DNA of 64,000 nt from positions 43,165-107,164 of the forward strand of contig NZ_SLVM01000011.1 in NCBI RefSeq assembly GCF_004339675.1. The letters are read 5' to 3'. Positions 21,982 to 30,586 of this stretch are shown piece by piece. The notes beneath the pieces are model-generated. The model worked only from the letters and a program-made list of their open reading frames with translations, was not told where the DNA came from and made no database searches. Origin of the DNA: Rhodovulum steppense. GTDB lineage: Bacteria; Pseudomonadota; Alphaproteobacteria; Rhodobacterales; Rhodobacteraceae. Made by a program: the position numbers and the translations under genes. The stretch's first letter is position 1. Every line of letters begins with the position of its first letter.

Positions 21982-22010
21982 GCGGGGGCGGCGGCGATTG
22001 CCGCCCCCGC
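21982..22010 (+). terminator. GC hairpin terminator candidate
   Basis: Perfect 11-base arms GCGGGGGCGGC (21982-21992) and GCCGCCCCCGC (22000-22010) around a seven-base loop, nine bases after the stop codon at 21973. No T run follows. Confidence 0.55.
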
Positions 22011-22098
22011 CTTGGCCGCGCCCCGGAAAACGGGTGCAAAATCCCCCTTCACATCGGCTGGCCAAGCCGCTAAGAAGCGCCGCACTACCTGATCACGT

Positions 22099-22185
22099 GC
22101 GGTCGTGGCGGAATTGGTAGACGCGCAGCGTTGAGGTCGCTGTGGGGTAACTCCCGTGGAAGTTCGAGTCTTCTCGACCGCACCA
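22099..22185 (+). tRNA. tRNA-Leu(GAG), integration site of the island
   Basis: An 87-nt class II tRNA. Acceptor arms GCGGTCG and CGACCGC, D arm GCGGAATTGGTAGACGC, anticodon stem CAGCG/CGCTG around TTGAGGT (anticodon GAG), variable arm TGGGGTAACTCCCGT, T arm GAAGTTCGAGTCTTC, A73 and encoded CCA. Its last 17 bases are repeated at 33370-33386, so the gene stays whole after integration. Confidence 0.95.
22169..22185. repeat. attL, 17-bp direct repeat
   Basis: TCTTCTCGACCGCACCA, the T-arm/acceptor 3' end of tRNA-Leu(GAG). Identical to 33370-33386; the flanking bases on both sides differ. Confidence 0.88.
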
Positions 22186-22240
22186 TCTCATCTAAAAAAG
22201 ACATTTTCAGTCAATGAGTTAATGCTCGGAGACATGCAAA

Positions 22241-23350
22241 ATGATCCACAAAATACGCCACACGACCCTTGTGCGCGGCACCTATCACTACAACAGGAGA
22301 GTGCCAGACCATGCGGTTGAAGGCTTCGGTAGCCGTTACGTCCGCCTTCCGTTGAGTCGAGACACAGAGCAGGCAGCGATGCTCGCTGAGGGTCTTTCAT
22401 CCGCCCTTGACGGCATATGGTCCTCACCCTCTGTGCGGCCTGTCGATGTGAACAAGCTCCTAGAGCGCGTGAAGCCCCACACTTGGGACCTTGCATCTTG
22501 CCTAGACGAGTATCTCCGCCTCCATTCCATCAATGAGAAGCCAAGTCGCCTTGCCGTTGATGCTCTGATCCGAGTGGCAGGCAACAAGGCGATTGACACC
22601 TACACCCGTAGAGATGCCCGTGATCTTGTCTCGGAGCTACGCAAGCACGGCAACAAGACAGCAACCGTCCGCAGACGTATCCAGTCCCTCCATGCAATCA
22701 TCGAGTTCGGGATGGTTGAGCTAGAGGTAGACAAGCGTAATCCGTTCTCCCGTCTTAAGATACCTCAGGAGGGGCAGGATCGACACCAGAGGCTGCCATT
22801 CTCGACGGAGCAAATCTCCGAGATTTACGCTTGGGCGATCCAGAGGAACAAGGACACATCCCTAATCCTGCCGGTACTGGGCGAGACTGGTGCCAGGCTG
22901 GCCGAGGTGGTTGGCCTGCGTTGGTATGACGTGTGTCTGCATTCAGCGACACTAACCATTGCCCCACACCCGCTGAGACGCCTCAAGACCCATTCCTCTG
23001 CCCGTGTGGTGCCCTTGGTCGGTGCTGGCGCTGAAGCTCTGTCCATCCTCAAGGCAAGGTCTGACGGCTCGCCCTACGTCTTCCCCCGCTGGAAGCGTGA
23101 TGACCACTTCGCAGCCACCCATGCGAGCAACACCTTGAACAAGGCGATCAAGCAACTCGCCCCCGGTCAAACCTGCCACTGCTTCCGGCACACGATGAGG
23201 GATCGTCTTCGCTCCGTGGAAGCTCCCCTTGACCTGATCGACCAAGTAGGCGGCTGGACCACGAGACTAGGCACCGGGGCAACCTATGGGCGTGGTTACT
23301 CGGTGGCGCACATGCGCACATGGATGGAGAAGGTCGCTGCAATATTCTAG
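22241..23350 (+). CDS. tyrosine recombinase / integrase
   Basis: A 369-residue site-specific integrase. N-terminal core-binding domain (about residues 85-170), then the catalytic domain with Arg in GETGARLAEVVGL, Lys in RRLKTHSSARVVPL, CFRHTMRD (His and second Arg), GGWTTR in place of the usual His/Trp box, and the nucleophilic Tyr in the TYGRGY segment. Adjacent to the tRNA it recombined with and reading into the element, as usual for tRNA-targeting integrases. Codon use is less GC-rich than in the host genes. Confidence 0.93.
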   Translation: MIHKIRHTTLVRGTYHYNRRVPDHAVEGFGSRYVRLPLSRDTEQAAMLAEGLSSALDGIWSSPSVRPVDVNKLLERVKPHTWDLASCLDEYLRLHSINEKPSRLAVDALIRVAGNKAIDTYTRRDARDLVSELRKHGNKTATVRRRIQSLHAIIEFGMVELEVDKRNPFSRLKIPQEGQDRHQRLPFSTEQISEIYAWAIQRNKDTSLILPVLGETGARLAEVVGLRWYDVCLHSATLTIAPHPLRRLKTHSSARVVPLVGAGAEALSILKARSDGSPYVFPRWKRDDHFAATHASNTLNKAIKQLAPGQTCHCFRHTMRDRLRSVEAPLDLIDQVGGWTTRLGTGATYGRGYSVAHMRTWMEKVAAIF

Positions 23351-23426
23351 CCAAGAAGTCAACCGCCAACAGAATAATTCTTTCTAATTATAACATATAC
23401 TTAGCCGGATACCCTAAAAATAGCCG

Positions 23427-23455
23427 TTGACTTTCCCGGCGAAAGATGTTATAAT
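23427..23455 (+). promoter_or_regulatory. near-consensus sigma-70 promoter
   Basis: TTGACT (23427-23432) and TATAAT (23450-23455) separated by exactly 17 bases, with AT-rich sequence upstream. It faces the small-gene run starting at 23597 and leaves a leader of about 135 nt. No other promoter in the window is this close to consensus. Apart from it, the 246-bp gap 23351-23596 shows nothing I can name. Confidence 0.75.
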
Positions 23456-23596
23456 GTTACTGTAGGGTTTGGAAACATAGACCCTTACGAACTCCCCCGC
23501 TCAGTGAGCACTTCCCCAAACTTTCAGACCCGCAGAATGAGGCTCTGGCCTATTCTGAGTAAACATGACTCCCAATTTTAGAAAAGAGAATTTTGA

Positions 23597-23776
23597 ATGA
23601 CTGAAGATACCAACACGAAACGGAAGCCCAAGACGCAACAACAGTGGAGCAGGGTGAGGCGTGAAAATCCAAGACGCTTCTATTCCGCCGAAGCTCAGAA
23701 CGTGATGCTGGAAGACCTGAAGGCCCTTGGTCAAGAAAAGTTCTTCAAGCGTGAGCGAGAGGAAGGTGATCTGTGA
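23597..23776 (+). CDS. small basic hypothetical protein
   Basis: A 59-residue frame starting MTEDTNTKRKPKTQQQWSR, very rich in Lys, Arg and Gln, then a helical charged half ending FFKREREEGDL. It may bind nucleic acid. Its TGA overlaps the ATG of the next gene (ATGA-type arrangement), which supports both being real and translationally coupled. First gene after the strong promoter at 23427. No family recognised. Confidence 0.6.
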   Translation: MTEDTNTKRKPKTQQQWSRVRRENPRRFYSAEAQNVMLEDLKALGQEKFFKREREEGDL

Positions 23777-24150
23777 TGAAGGATACACATGATTTCTGGA
23801 TAGATTCGGAAAGACTGCCTGAAGACCTTTTCTCTACAGTTCACTCTGAGAAGGTGGCGTTAGCACTTCATGCTGATGGAGTACTGCCAGCACCGAGAGA
23901 GACCTTCTACGGCCTTCACCTTCGGTTTGTTCGGTTCCTCATTTCCCTTCCCGAAGAATCTGTAAGGTTCACCCGCAGACTTGATCTGTTGGGGCCTGCG
24001 TACCTCTACATCAACAAGGCTATCAAACAAGGCTACCTGACCACTTCCAAAGACCAAGAGACCGGAAAGATTCTTGTCGCTCCTTCCAAGAAGTTGAAAG
24101 ATCTGATTCAGCGGACTGAGCCGACCGACGCTGAGGTGATCTCCGCATGA
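23776..24150 (+). CDS. hypothetical protein
   Basis: A 124-residue soluble protein, no family recognised. The C-terminal half (about residues 60-124: FTRRLDLLGPAYLYINKAIKQGYLTTS) looks like a winged-helix-type segment ending in a charged tail, but this is only a pattern impression. The ATG overlaps the preceding stop and its own stop overlaps the next ATG by four bases, giving a tightly coupled run. GC is low compared with the host. Confidence 0.65.
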   Translation: MKDTHDFWIDSERLPEDLFSTVHSEKVALALHADGVLPAPRETFYGLHLRFVRFLISLPEESVRFTRRLDLLGPAYLYINKAIKQGYLTTSKDQETGKILVAPSKKLKDLIQRTEPTDAEVISA

Positions 24151-24752
24151 GTTGGACAGATAATATCCATGGCTTCGCTGTTGAAGAACCTCCTACGCAT
24201 ACGATAACCCTTGCTCCTGGCATCACTTTCGAACAGTGGAAAAGGCCGGAAACAGAAGATGTGGGCAAGATTCATTGTGATAAGTTCCCTTCTCCTGTCT
24301 CTGTAATCCGTGATCCACAGCTTGCCTACTATCACTTCTCTTCTAGCTGGTTTCTCCCTTCTGCCATTGAATCCCCTAATCGTTTCACCAGTCTGAAGAA
24401 GGCTCTTGAGGCGGCGGCCAAGAATCTGAACTCAGAAACCCTTGTGTGCAAGATGAAGCCAAAGACCAAGCCTGCCAAGATCGAGAAGCCGAAGGTGCTT
24501 CAGGAGGCTGTATTCGCAAGAAAAGGTGGTGTTGAAGTAACGCGATTGGTTCTTTCTGATCGCAGCACTGTTTACGAGTATGAGTGTCCTGTGAAATGGG
24601 ATGGAAAAATTATCCTTTTCCAAGGCCCAGAGCGGGAACTGCTTCTGAAGGTCACAGAACTACCCAAAGAGGTCAAGATTCCCGATACATGGACTTCTGC
24701 CTTGGCTCTTCTCAGGTTCCTTGTCGATTCCAGAAAACAAGACTTAGCCTAA
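24147..24752 (+). CDS. hypothetical protein
   Basis: A 201-residue soluble protein, no family recognised. The ATG overlaps the previous stop (ATGA). Residues about 95-120 form a Lys/Pro-rich linker (KMKPKTKPAKIEKPK) between an N-terminal and a C-terminal part, so it may have two domains. No signal peptide or membrane helix. Low-GC codon use like its neighbours. Confidence 0.65.
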   Translation: MSWTDNIHGFAVEEPPTHTITLAPGITFEQWKRPETEDVGKIHCDKFPSPVSVIRDPQLAYYHFSSSWFLPSAIESPNRFTSLKKALEAAAKNLNSETLVCKMKPKTKPAKIEKPKVLQEAVFARKGGVEVTRLVLSDRSTVYEYECPVKWDGKIILFQGPERELLLKVTELPKEVKIPDTWTSALALLRFLVDSRKQDLA

Positions 24753-24833
24753 GCTGACTATTTTCACATTTTCCGGTTTCTGTCTTTTGGTGGCAGAAGC
24801 CATTCTTTCATTTCAAATCAAGAGATTACAGAT

Positions 24834-25289
24834 ATGAAGATTCAAGTTAACGACACTTGGCGTATCACCATTTGTCCTGCCAATCATCAATGGGTTCTGG
24901 AGGCAAGGAGGGGCAAGCGTTGGCACCCCAGAAGCTTCTTCCGAACTCGTGAGGCGCTCTTGCGTGTCACCCAACAAATAGCTGGAACGATCAATCCTGA
25001 AGCTTGGCAGCAAATGCAGACACTACCTCTACACTTTAAACCCATCGCAGAGGCGCTGGGAGGTGCGCAGGAGCGCCGAGAGGAGATTTCTGGTACACAC
25101 CCACCCGAAGAGCAATTCGAAGCCTCTTGCGCAGCATTTTTGGATGATAAGGAAATTGAAGCAGGCAAGTACATTTATGACTCCTCTAAGTCTTCAGATG
25201 AGCGGTATCGACGGCTAAGTGATTTTGTAAGGGTGGTCTATAACATTGAGCAAGGCAGCTCGAAAAAGACTTCAGTTAAATATTTTTAA
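24834..25289 (+). CDS. hypothetical protein
   Basis: A 151-residue soluble protein starting MKIQVNDTWRITICPANHQW. The first 50 residues (VLEARRGKRWHPRSFFRTREALLRV) are strongly basic. No family recognised. A purine-rich AAGAGATTACAG lies before the ATG. It follows an 81-bp gap, so it could have its own ribosome entry but the same transcript. Confidence 0.65.
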   Translation: MKIQVNDTWRITICPANHQWVLEARRGKRWHPRSFFRTREALLRVTQQIAGTINPEAWQQMQTLPLHFKPIAEALGGAQERREEISGTHPPEEQFEASCAAFLDDKEIEAGKYIYDSSKSSDERYRRLSDFVRVVYNIEQGSSKKTSVKYF

Positions 25290-25306
25290 GTAAGGATATT
25301 CAAGGC

Positions 25307-25495
25307 ATGTCCAAATTTACACCAATCAGACATGACAGAAAAGACAATCGACAGTGCATCCGCTGCAACTCAAGGCCGGTGCTGCTCAATAAAGGTACTT
25401 GGTATTCTCTCTGTGAGCAATGCCTGAAAGAAACTGAGTTAGGTCCGTATAAGGTAAGGCTTCCTCAGGTTGGGGAGGATTACAAAGCGTGGTGA
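25307..25495 (+). CDS. small zinc-ribbon-like protein
   Basis: A 62-residue protein with two pairs of cysteines, CIRC (residues 17-20) and CEQC (residues 36-39), spaced as in a zinc ribbon. It is probably a DNA-binding or protein-binding accessory. Its TGA overlaps the start of the helicase-like gene, so the two are coupled. The cysteine pattern is what I see; the zinc role is inference. Confidence 0.7.
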   Translation: MSKFTPIRHDRKDNRQCIRCNSRPVLLNKGTWYSLCEQCLKETELGPYKVRLPQVGEDYKAW

Positions 25496-27171
25496 AAGTA
25501 TTCAGTCCAGAATTTTATGAAAAAGATATTTCAATTGCTGCATCTGATGCTGTCAAATCAACCCAAGAGCAAGTCTACCAGACTGTACTAAGCCGCCTTG
25601 CGGTGAAAGGTGCGCTGAGATTCTTTACGGCTGAAACCGGACTTGGAAAGACAACGGGCGCAAGGCTGGCAATGAAAAGAGTTTGGAGTGAGGTAAGTTC
25701 CGATATTCGGTTTCTTGTCCTTGTTCCGACAAAGAAGGATGCAGACATCTTTTTTCAGGAAATGGAAAAAATAGAAGCTGGCTGTGCCGCTGTATGGACG
25801 CAAAGCCATGACCCGACGGAATCCGTTCCGGTGGATTTTCCTATATCTGCTCAGTTTACAAAGTCTCAAGCCATCAAGAAGAAGTGCCTTATCCTGACCC
25901 ATAATGCAGGCAAGGCGGCTGAAGAATGGGTAGGCAGGCGTGATGTAGTCATCATCGACGAGTACCCCCAGCCCGTGTTCAACGGCACTGTGCACCCGTA
26001 TCAGTTCATCAAAGCCAGAGACGAAGAGCAGTCTTCCCCCTATGCTGCGGCTGCTAGGTGGGCTGAAGAGCAGAACACGCGAGGCTTGACGCCAGTAGGT
26101 GTGCCGTCCTGGGTGTACGATGTTGTGAACAGTAACCCCAGGTCTGACGCTGCCAGGGATATCAAGACGCTGGCAGAGCATATGTTGGCAGGCACGGCAT
26201 TCCAGCGAAGAATTAATAGCTCTGTCTGGCACTGGTACAACTACAACCTACCGTTTGAAGAGCGGGCTATCATCTTCTCTGCCACGGCGCATACTGAAGG
26301 CTGGCACTTCGATCCCGCACAAGGGGGCAGTATCCCCCGTGAAGGAATAAAGGTTGATTACAGCAACATGGTGGCGAAGTATGTCCCATGGCCGGAAGGT
26401 GTATCTTGGTATCATCACGATGTTCTACGCGACCCGGATCAACGGGATGCTTTTGTTTCCTATGTAGCAGGAAAAGTGGGCTTTTGGGATAATCGTACAC
26501 TTGTGGTTTGCCCTAAAGACTTTGAGAAAGATATAGCGCGTAAGTTGTCTTCAGCCTGTGTCACGCATTGGGGTTGTGATGTGGGTAGTAATGAGTATCG
26601 AGACTGCGATACCGTCTGGCTGGTATCCATGTTCCATCAACCAAATGATGTTCTGTTCTCTAAGTATCTCGGACATGCGAAGCAGAATGCTACGGAAGAG
26701 AATCTTGAAGCAGGGAAGAACACACAAGGCAACTTGATCCGTGAACTAAAGCGGCTGCACTATGCCACGCACATCAAGCAGATGGCAGCGAGAGGCACTT
26801 GCCGTTCTGTAGATGGTCAAGGTAAAGCAGCCTATATGGAGCTTAACTGCATCTTCCCTGATCGAGACGATTTCACGACTCTTCTTCCTGAGTTGTTCAG
26901 CGGTGTGAAACTTAGTTATGAGGCAGGATCAGAGCCAAATGCCAGAAATAATAGAAGTCTGATTGCAAGAATATCCGAATATCTGTGCAGGACTGATAGT
27001 GATTTTGTTTCAGCAGGTGATCTGTTGGCTTATGGTATCATTATCAGGGGCAAGCCTAAGAAGGTGCAGATTGAACAGCAGCAACAACACTGGACTTCAC
27101 TGGGTTGGATTTTCGAGAAAGGAGAACCCGGAAGGTACGGAAATCCAGCAGGCTTCAGACGGCTGAATTAA
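25489..27171 (+). CDS. SF2 helicase-like ATPase
   Basis: A 560-residue protein. Walker A TAETGLGKTTGARLA (about residues 47-61), a DExx-type Walker B VVIIDEYPQP (about 155-164), a motif III-like FSATAHTEGW (about 262-271), and a motif VI-like KQMAARGTCRS (about 426-436). This order fits superfamily 2. The C-terminal 130 residues are not recognised and may be a specificity domain. GTG start at 25489 with GGGGAGG ten bases before it; it overlaps the zinc-ribbon gene. Probably the replication or defence ATPase of the element; which one cannot be told. Confidence 0.72.
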   Translation: MVKVFSPEFYEKDISIAASDAVKSTQEQVYQTVLSRLAVKGALRFFTAETGLGKTTGARLAMKRVWSEVSSDIRFLVLVPTKKDADIFFQEMEKIEAGCAAVWTQSHDPTESVPVDFPISAQFTKSQAIKKKCLILTHNAGKAAEEWVGRRDVVIIDEYPQPVFNGTVHPYQFIKARDEEQSSPYAAAARWAEEQNTRGLTPVGVPSWVYDVVNSNPRSDAARDIKTLAEHMLAGTAFQRRINSSVWHWYNYNLPFEERAIIFSATAHTEGWHFDPAQGGSIPREGIKVDYSNMVAKYVPWPEGVSWYHHDVLRDPDQRDAFVSYVAGKVGFWDNRTLVVCPKDFEKDIARKLSSACVTHWGCDVGSNEYRDCDTVWLVSMFHQPNDVLFSKYLGHAKQNATEENLEAGKNTQGNLIRELKRLHYATHIKQMAARGTCRSVDGQGKAAYMELNCIFPDRDDFTTLLPELFSGVKLSYEAGSEPNARNNRSLIARISEYLCRTDSDFVSAGDLLAYGIIIRGKPKKVQIEQQQQHWTSLGWIFEKGEPGRYGNPAGFRRLN

Positions 27172-27243
27172 AGGTCAGGGCGGGGCTTCAGGTTTAAAGG
27201 TCATTAGTCTTAGAAGACAATCTACCAAGAGTAGTGACCTTTA
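27169..27243. repeat. three 9-bp TAAAGGTCA units, one inverted
   Basis: TAAAGGTCA at 27169-27177 (overlapping the helicase stop) and 27195-27203, and its inverse TGACCTTTA at 27235-27243. The outer two form a dyad with a 31-base centre. An AT-rich stretch follows (27244-27270). Could be an operator or a small origin. The rest of the gap 27172-27485 has one GC hairpin and no gene I can support. Confidence 0.6.
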
Positions 27244-27295
27244 GAATTTATAAATAATAATAATTACTTGGGAAGATTGAGCTTGAGGAAGAGAG

Positions 27296-27317
27296 ACAGG
27301 GGCGCTGCGCCCCCTGT
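27296..27317. terminator. hairpin, probable terminator
   Basis: ACAGGGGCGC and GCGCCCCCTGT pair around a TGC loop with one bulged C. It lies in the gap after the helicase-like gene and could end that operon. The T-rich run is missing. Confidence 0.4.
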
Positions 27318-27485
27318 ACCCCAGCCAAGACAATGAAGACAGCGAAGCTGTAAAGGTGTGCGCCCTTGGTGCCCGCTGGGGGCTTGGTCCCTGTACCTAG
27401 ACTTGAGGCCCGCACTTGTAGATATTTTATTTTTTGTCTTTTCAGCTCAGGAAGCCAGCCCCTAAGTTCCGCCTGGACCTTTGGT

Positions 27486-27785
27486 TTAGATGATGAGCCT
27501 AAGTCTCTTCAGGTCAGAAACCAAAGCGTTGTCAGAACTGTTCTTCAGAATGATCTTGTCAACTTCTTCTCGAAGCAATCCTAACCTCCTTTGCTCCATA
27601 TCCATCTTTTCACCAACCCCTGAGATTGCTCCAAATCCGTACATAAGCCCAAGGCCGCCACCGATAACTGTCACTAGCAGCGCCTCCCATTCTAATGTGA
27701 AGAATAGATATACCACCCCTCCGCCAATCATTAAGCCCACATAAACGAATACTGCACATGCAGCTCTAACTTCGTCCTTGACCAT
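27486..27785 (-). CDS. small membrane protein with two helices
   Basis: A 99-residue protein with two hydrophobic segments (about residues 9-28 and 34-53) and a charged, probably helical C-terminal half (EQRRLGLLREEVDKIILKN...). No family recognised. The start ATG at 27785 has a GGGGGAAAC upstream on its strand. It is the only minus-strand gene of the island. The 280-bp gap to the serine recombinase holds a GC-rich palindromic patch (about 27,870-27,920) and no clear gene. Confidence 0.6.
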   Translation of the reverse strand: MVKDEVRAACAVFVYVGLMIGGGVVYLFFTLEWEALLVTVIGGGLGLMYGFGAISGVGEKMDMEQRRLGLLREEVDKIILKNSSDNALVSDLKRLRLII

Positions 27786-28065
27786 GTTTCCCCCATTTCA
27801 ATCTTTACGCGTTATATTGTGCATACTTCAGAATTTTGTCCAGAAATTTTCGGGTTGCCTTTCAATACTGAAGGAGGGACCCCCAGCCCCCCAGGGTGCC
27901 CCCACCGTATGGGGGCCAAACTCTTTTTTGTCTTCATCAAATCCGCGCTCCTTTTTCGATTCACATGCTCACTCGCCTAGCGTATAACACCTTCAACGTC
28001 CGTTGACATTTGCAACAAGCCGACTCACCAAGGCGAAGAAGAACCCAAGGACGAGTGAGGCAGCC

Positions 28066-28731
28066 ATGTTGCAGTTCGTGATCTACCGCCGCGTCAGCAC
28101 CGAGGAGCAGGGCAAGAGCAAGCTGGGTCAGGACGCCCAGCGCCGCGACATCGACCTCTACCTCGCCACCTATGCCGAGCAGCCCTTCGAGGTGCTGGCC
28201 GATTTCGAGGAGGTGCGATCAGGCACCGACAACGGCAGGCCGATGCTGGCCGAGGCGCTGGACCTGTGCCGCAAGACCGGGGCGACGCTCTTGGTGGCCA
28301 AGCTGGACCGGCTGTCCCGCAAGGTGTCCTTCATTGCGTCCCTGCTCGATGACCCCAAGGTGAAGCTGCGGGTGGCCTCGATGCCCTATGCCGACAAGTT
28401 CCAGCTGCACATCTACGCCGCCTTGGCCGAGCAGGAGCGGGACTTCATCTCGCTGCGCACCAAGGCTGCCTTGGCCGAGGCGAAGGCGAAGGGCCGAAAG
28501 CTGGGGGGCCTGCGCGATGCCACCGGCAAGCGGAATGAGGCCGTGAAGGCGATGGCCGCAAGGCAGGCCCAACGGGTGGCGGCGACGGTGCAGCCGCTGC
28601 GCGCGCAGGGCAAGACGCTGCGCGAGATCGCGGACGCCCTGAACACCTCGGGCGTGCCCACGGCGCGCGGTGGCCGCTGGCAGGCATCGCAGGTCATGCG
28701 GGTCTTGGAGCGGCTGGACGGGGCGGCGTAA
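28066..28731 (+). CDS. serine recombinase (resolvase/invertase family)
   Basis: A 221-residue resolvase-type protein. The nucleophilic Ser is in YRRVSTEEQGKSKLGQ (about residues 7-22), followed by the catalytic Arg segment VAKLDRLSR (about 78-86), then EQERDFISLRTKAAL, and a C-terminal HTH (GKTLREIADALNTSGVPTARGG, about 185-206). ATG at 28066 follows GAGG; a longer GTG/ATG extension to 28003 is less likely. Base composition is host-like, unlike everything left of it in the island. Confidence 0.9.
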   Translation: MLQFVIYRRVSTEEQGKSKLGQDAQRRDIDLYLATYAEQPFEVLADFEEVRSGTDNGRPMLAEALDLCRKTGATLLVAKLDRLSRKVSFIASLLDDPKVKLRVASMPYADKFQLHIYAALAEQERDFISLRTKAALAEAKAKGRKLGGLRDATGKRNEAVKAMAARQAQRVAATVQPLRAQGKTLREIADALNTSGVPTARGGRWQASQVMRVLERLDGAA

Positions 28732-29348
28732 CACCCCCGGAGGACCTGCTATCGTCCAACGCCACATCGGCGCTGGGCCGCACCCAATCCAGATGTTGTG
28801 CCCCGCAGAGGCGCAGGCTCAAAACGGCCCAGGCCCGTGGAGCGCCGCAGGAGTCGCCTGAGGCGGCATGTGCGTTTTGGCCATGGTCGCCCACCTCTCC
28901 TCAATGCGGGCCGCAGGCGGCGTCTCAGGGGCGCTGCGCGGGCGGGTCATTTTCCCCCACTACTCCCCATAAATTCCATCGCAAACTCTCATCGCGCAAA
29001 TCCTGTCACCCAACGGCAGCCGTGCTACCACATGTTGTGCACCATCTCTCCAAACGCCCGCGACCGCGGCACTCGACGTGCTGCAGATCGCCCCTGCCGC
29101 ACGAAGCAGATCACGACGCGCTGGGGTGATGGCGCGCTTTGTGCGGCCGACCTTGATCACATCCTTCCGGCCGACGGGCGGCACCTTCCGGGGCAACCCA
29201 TCGGGGCCGTGGAAAGATGAGCACGTCCTCACCAGTGACGGGGCGGTCCATGGATTTAGCAACCTGACCCCGCTCGCACCACCTTCGCGGCTTCCCTGAC
29301 AGGGGCCGCGGGGGTCGCATCCGCCATCACCTCCAAAGGAAGATCACC
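28732..29348. other. 617-bp region without a supported gene
   Basis: Two overlapping short frames on opposite strands (29078-29299 plus, 28960-29262 minus) have no recognisable sequence and no good ribosome binding site. GC drops in the middle (about 28,960-29,045). It may hold a decayed gene or the control region of the downstream genes. Confidence 0.4.
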
Positions 29349-29660
29349 ATGACCAGACGCAACCACCGCAACGGTGGCGGCAAGGCGCTGCATGTCAGCG
29401 ATCTTGAAGCCCTCGCCCGCCGACACCTGCCCGAGATAGCCGCGCACCCGCCGGGGCACCCCAGCAGGCGCACCCCGAGGGAAAACCTCTGGCGCACCAT
29501 CAAGGCCCGCCCGGAGATCATCCAGGTGCTCGATGCGCTGGCCGAACGGCACGAGCAGGCCACCGGCCAGAAGATCACGAACTCCGAGATCATCGCCGCG
29601 GCGCTGAAACTCTCGCTGCCCGTGCTGGCCAGCCGGATGTTTCCCCGCGCGGACGACTGA
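29349..29660 (+). CDS. small putative DNA-binding protein
   Basis: A 103-residue protein. Basic N-terminus (MTRRNHRNGGGK), then a helical region (about residues 50-95: PEIIQVLDALAERHEQATGQKITNSEIIAAALKL) that could be a ribbon-helix-helix-like or HTH segment. AAGGAAGATCACC before the ATG is a good ribosome binding site. Not a named family. It precedes the ParB-like gene by 180 bases on the same strand. Confidence 0.6.
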   Translation: MTRRNHRNGGGKALHVSDLEALARRHLPEIAAHPPGHPSRRTPRENLWRTIKARPEIIQVLDALAERHEQATGQKITNSEIIAAALKLSLPVLASRMFPRADD

Positions 29661-29840
29661 TCACCACCACCAACGAAACCTTCGGGCGCACCGACGGGAT
29701 GGACCACCGACAACGTGGCATCATCCCCCAATACCCATTCGGCCACCCGAAACGCCAACCACCACGGCCCCTGCCACATCGGCGGGGGCCTTCTTCATTC
29801 CGGCCCATCGTGGGGCCGCGCGATCACCAAGGAACCACCC

Positions 29841-30584
29841 ATGACCATCACCGCAAAAGCCACCGCCACGCCCAGCTACCGCCGCGCCTATGTCCAGCCC
29901 CGCGAGATCACCCGCGACCCGGCCTTCACGGTCCGCGGCATCCGCGAAGATCACGTCAGGACGCTTTATGTCGCCCTTCGCAACAGCGGACGCCTTGACC
30001 CGGTCCTTGTCTGGGAAGACCTCAGGGACCCCGACAGGCCCCGTCTGGTGCTTCTGGACGGCCAGCACATCCTCGCCGCCTACGAGAACCAGCGTCGCAA
30101 AACGAAGGTCGCCAAGGGCATCCCCGTCCGCATCGTCACCTGCGACGAGATCACAGCCCATCGCCTTGCCGCCCAGCGCAACAGCCGCGACAAGCTGCCC
30201 CTGACGTTTGCCGAGAAGATGAACCTCGCATGGCGTCTGGTGTGGCTGGCGGATGCCGTTCTTTCGAAGGCGGACATCGTGGGCGATACCGGCGCGAGCC
30301 GCACCACCGTTCACAACATGCGGCAGCGCCGCAGGGCAATGATCGCCGCCGGGAAGCAACCGACCGGGGAATGGTGGCGGGACGCCAAGGACACACCCCC
30401 GGAGCAACCAGAGGAAACCGACAACGTGCTGACGCCCGACCGGCTGGCCCGCCTGCCCGACCCGCCCGAGGGTTTCGAGGGGCTGCGCGTGGTCTATGCC
30501 GAGGGCTGCACCGTCTCGGCCGACCGGCTGAAGGCGTCGGGCGTGGTGTTCAAGCAAATCCCCTATCAGGTCGAGGGGGTCTGA
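29841..30584 (+). CDS. ParB/KorB-like protein with a DGQH motif
   Basis: A 247-residue protein. Residues about 20-85 form a ParB-N/Srx-type domain (GIREDHVRTLYVALRNSG, then RLVLLDGQHILAAYENQ where DGQH stands in for the usual G-E-R-R). A KorB-like HTH follows (LSKADIVGDTGASRTTVHNMRQ, about 134-155), then a tail with no known domain. AAGGA lies eight bases before the ATG. The next gene starts two bases after its stop, so they are almost certainly one operon. It is not accompanied by a ParA, so partition is unlikely; it may sense DNA or regulate the downstream nuclease. Function unknown. Confidence 0.75.
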   Translation: MTITAKATATPSYRRAYVQPREITRDPAFTVRGIREDHVRTLYVALRNSGRLDPVLVWEDLRDPDRPRLVLLDGQHILAAYENQRRKTKVAKGIPVRIVTCDEITAHRLAAQRNSRDKLPLTFAEKMNLAWRLVWLADAVLSKADIVGDTGASRTTVHNMRQRRRAMIAAGKQPTGEWWRDAKDTPPEQPEETDNVLTPDRLARLPDPPEGFEGLRVVYAEGCTVSADRLKASGVVFKQIPYQVEGV

Positions 30585-30586
30585 CC

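Noticed and set aside
28960..29262. 100-aa minus-strand and 73-aa plus-strand frames in the island gap
   Set aside because: No family sequence, no ribosome site, and they overlap each other.
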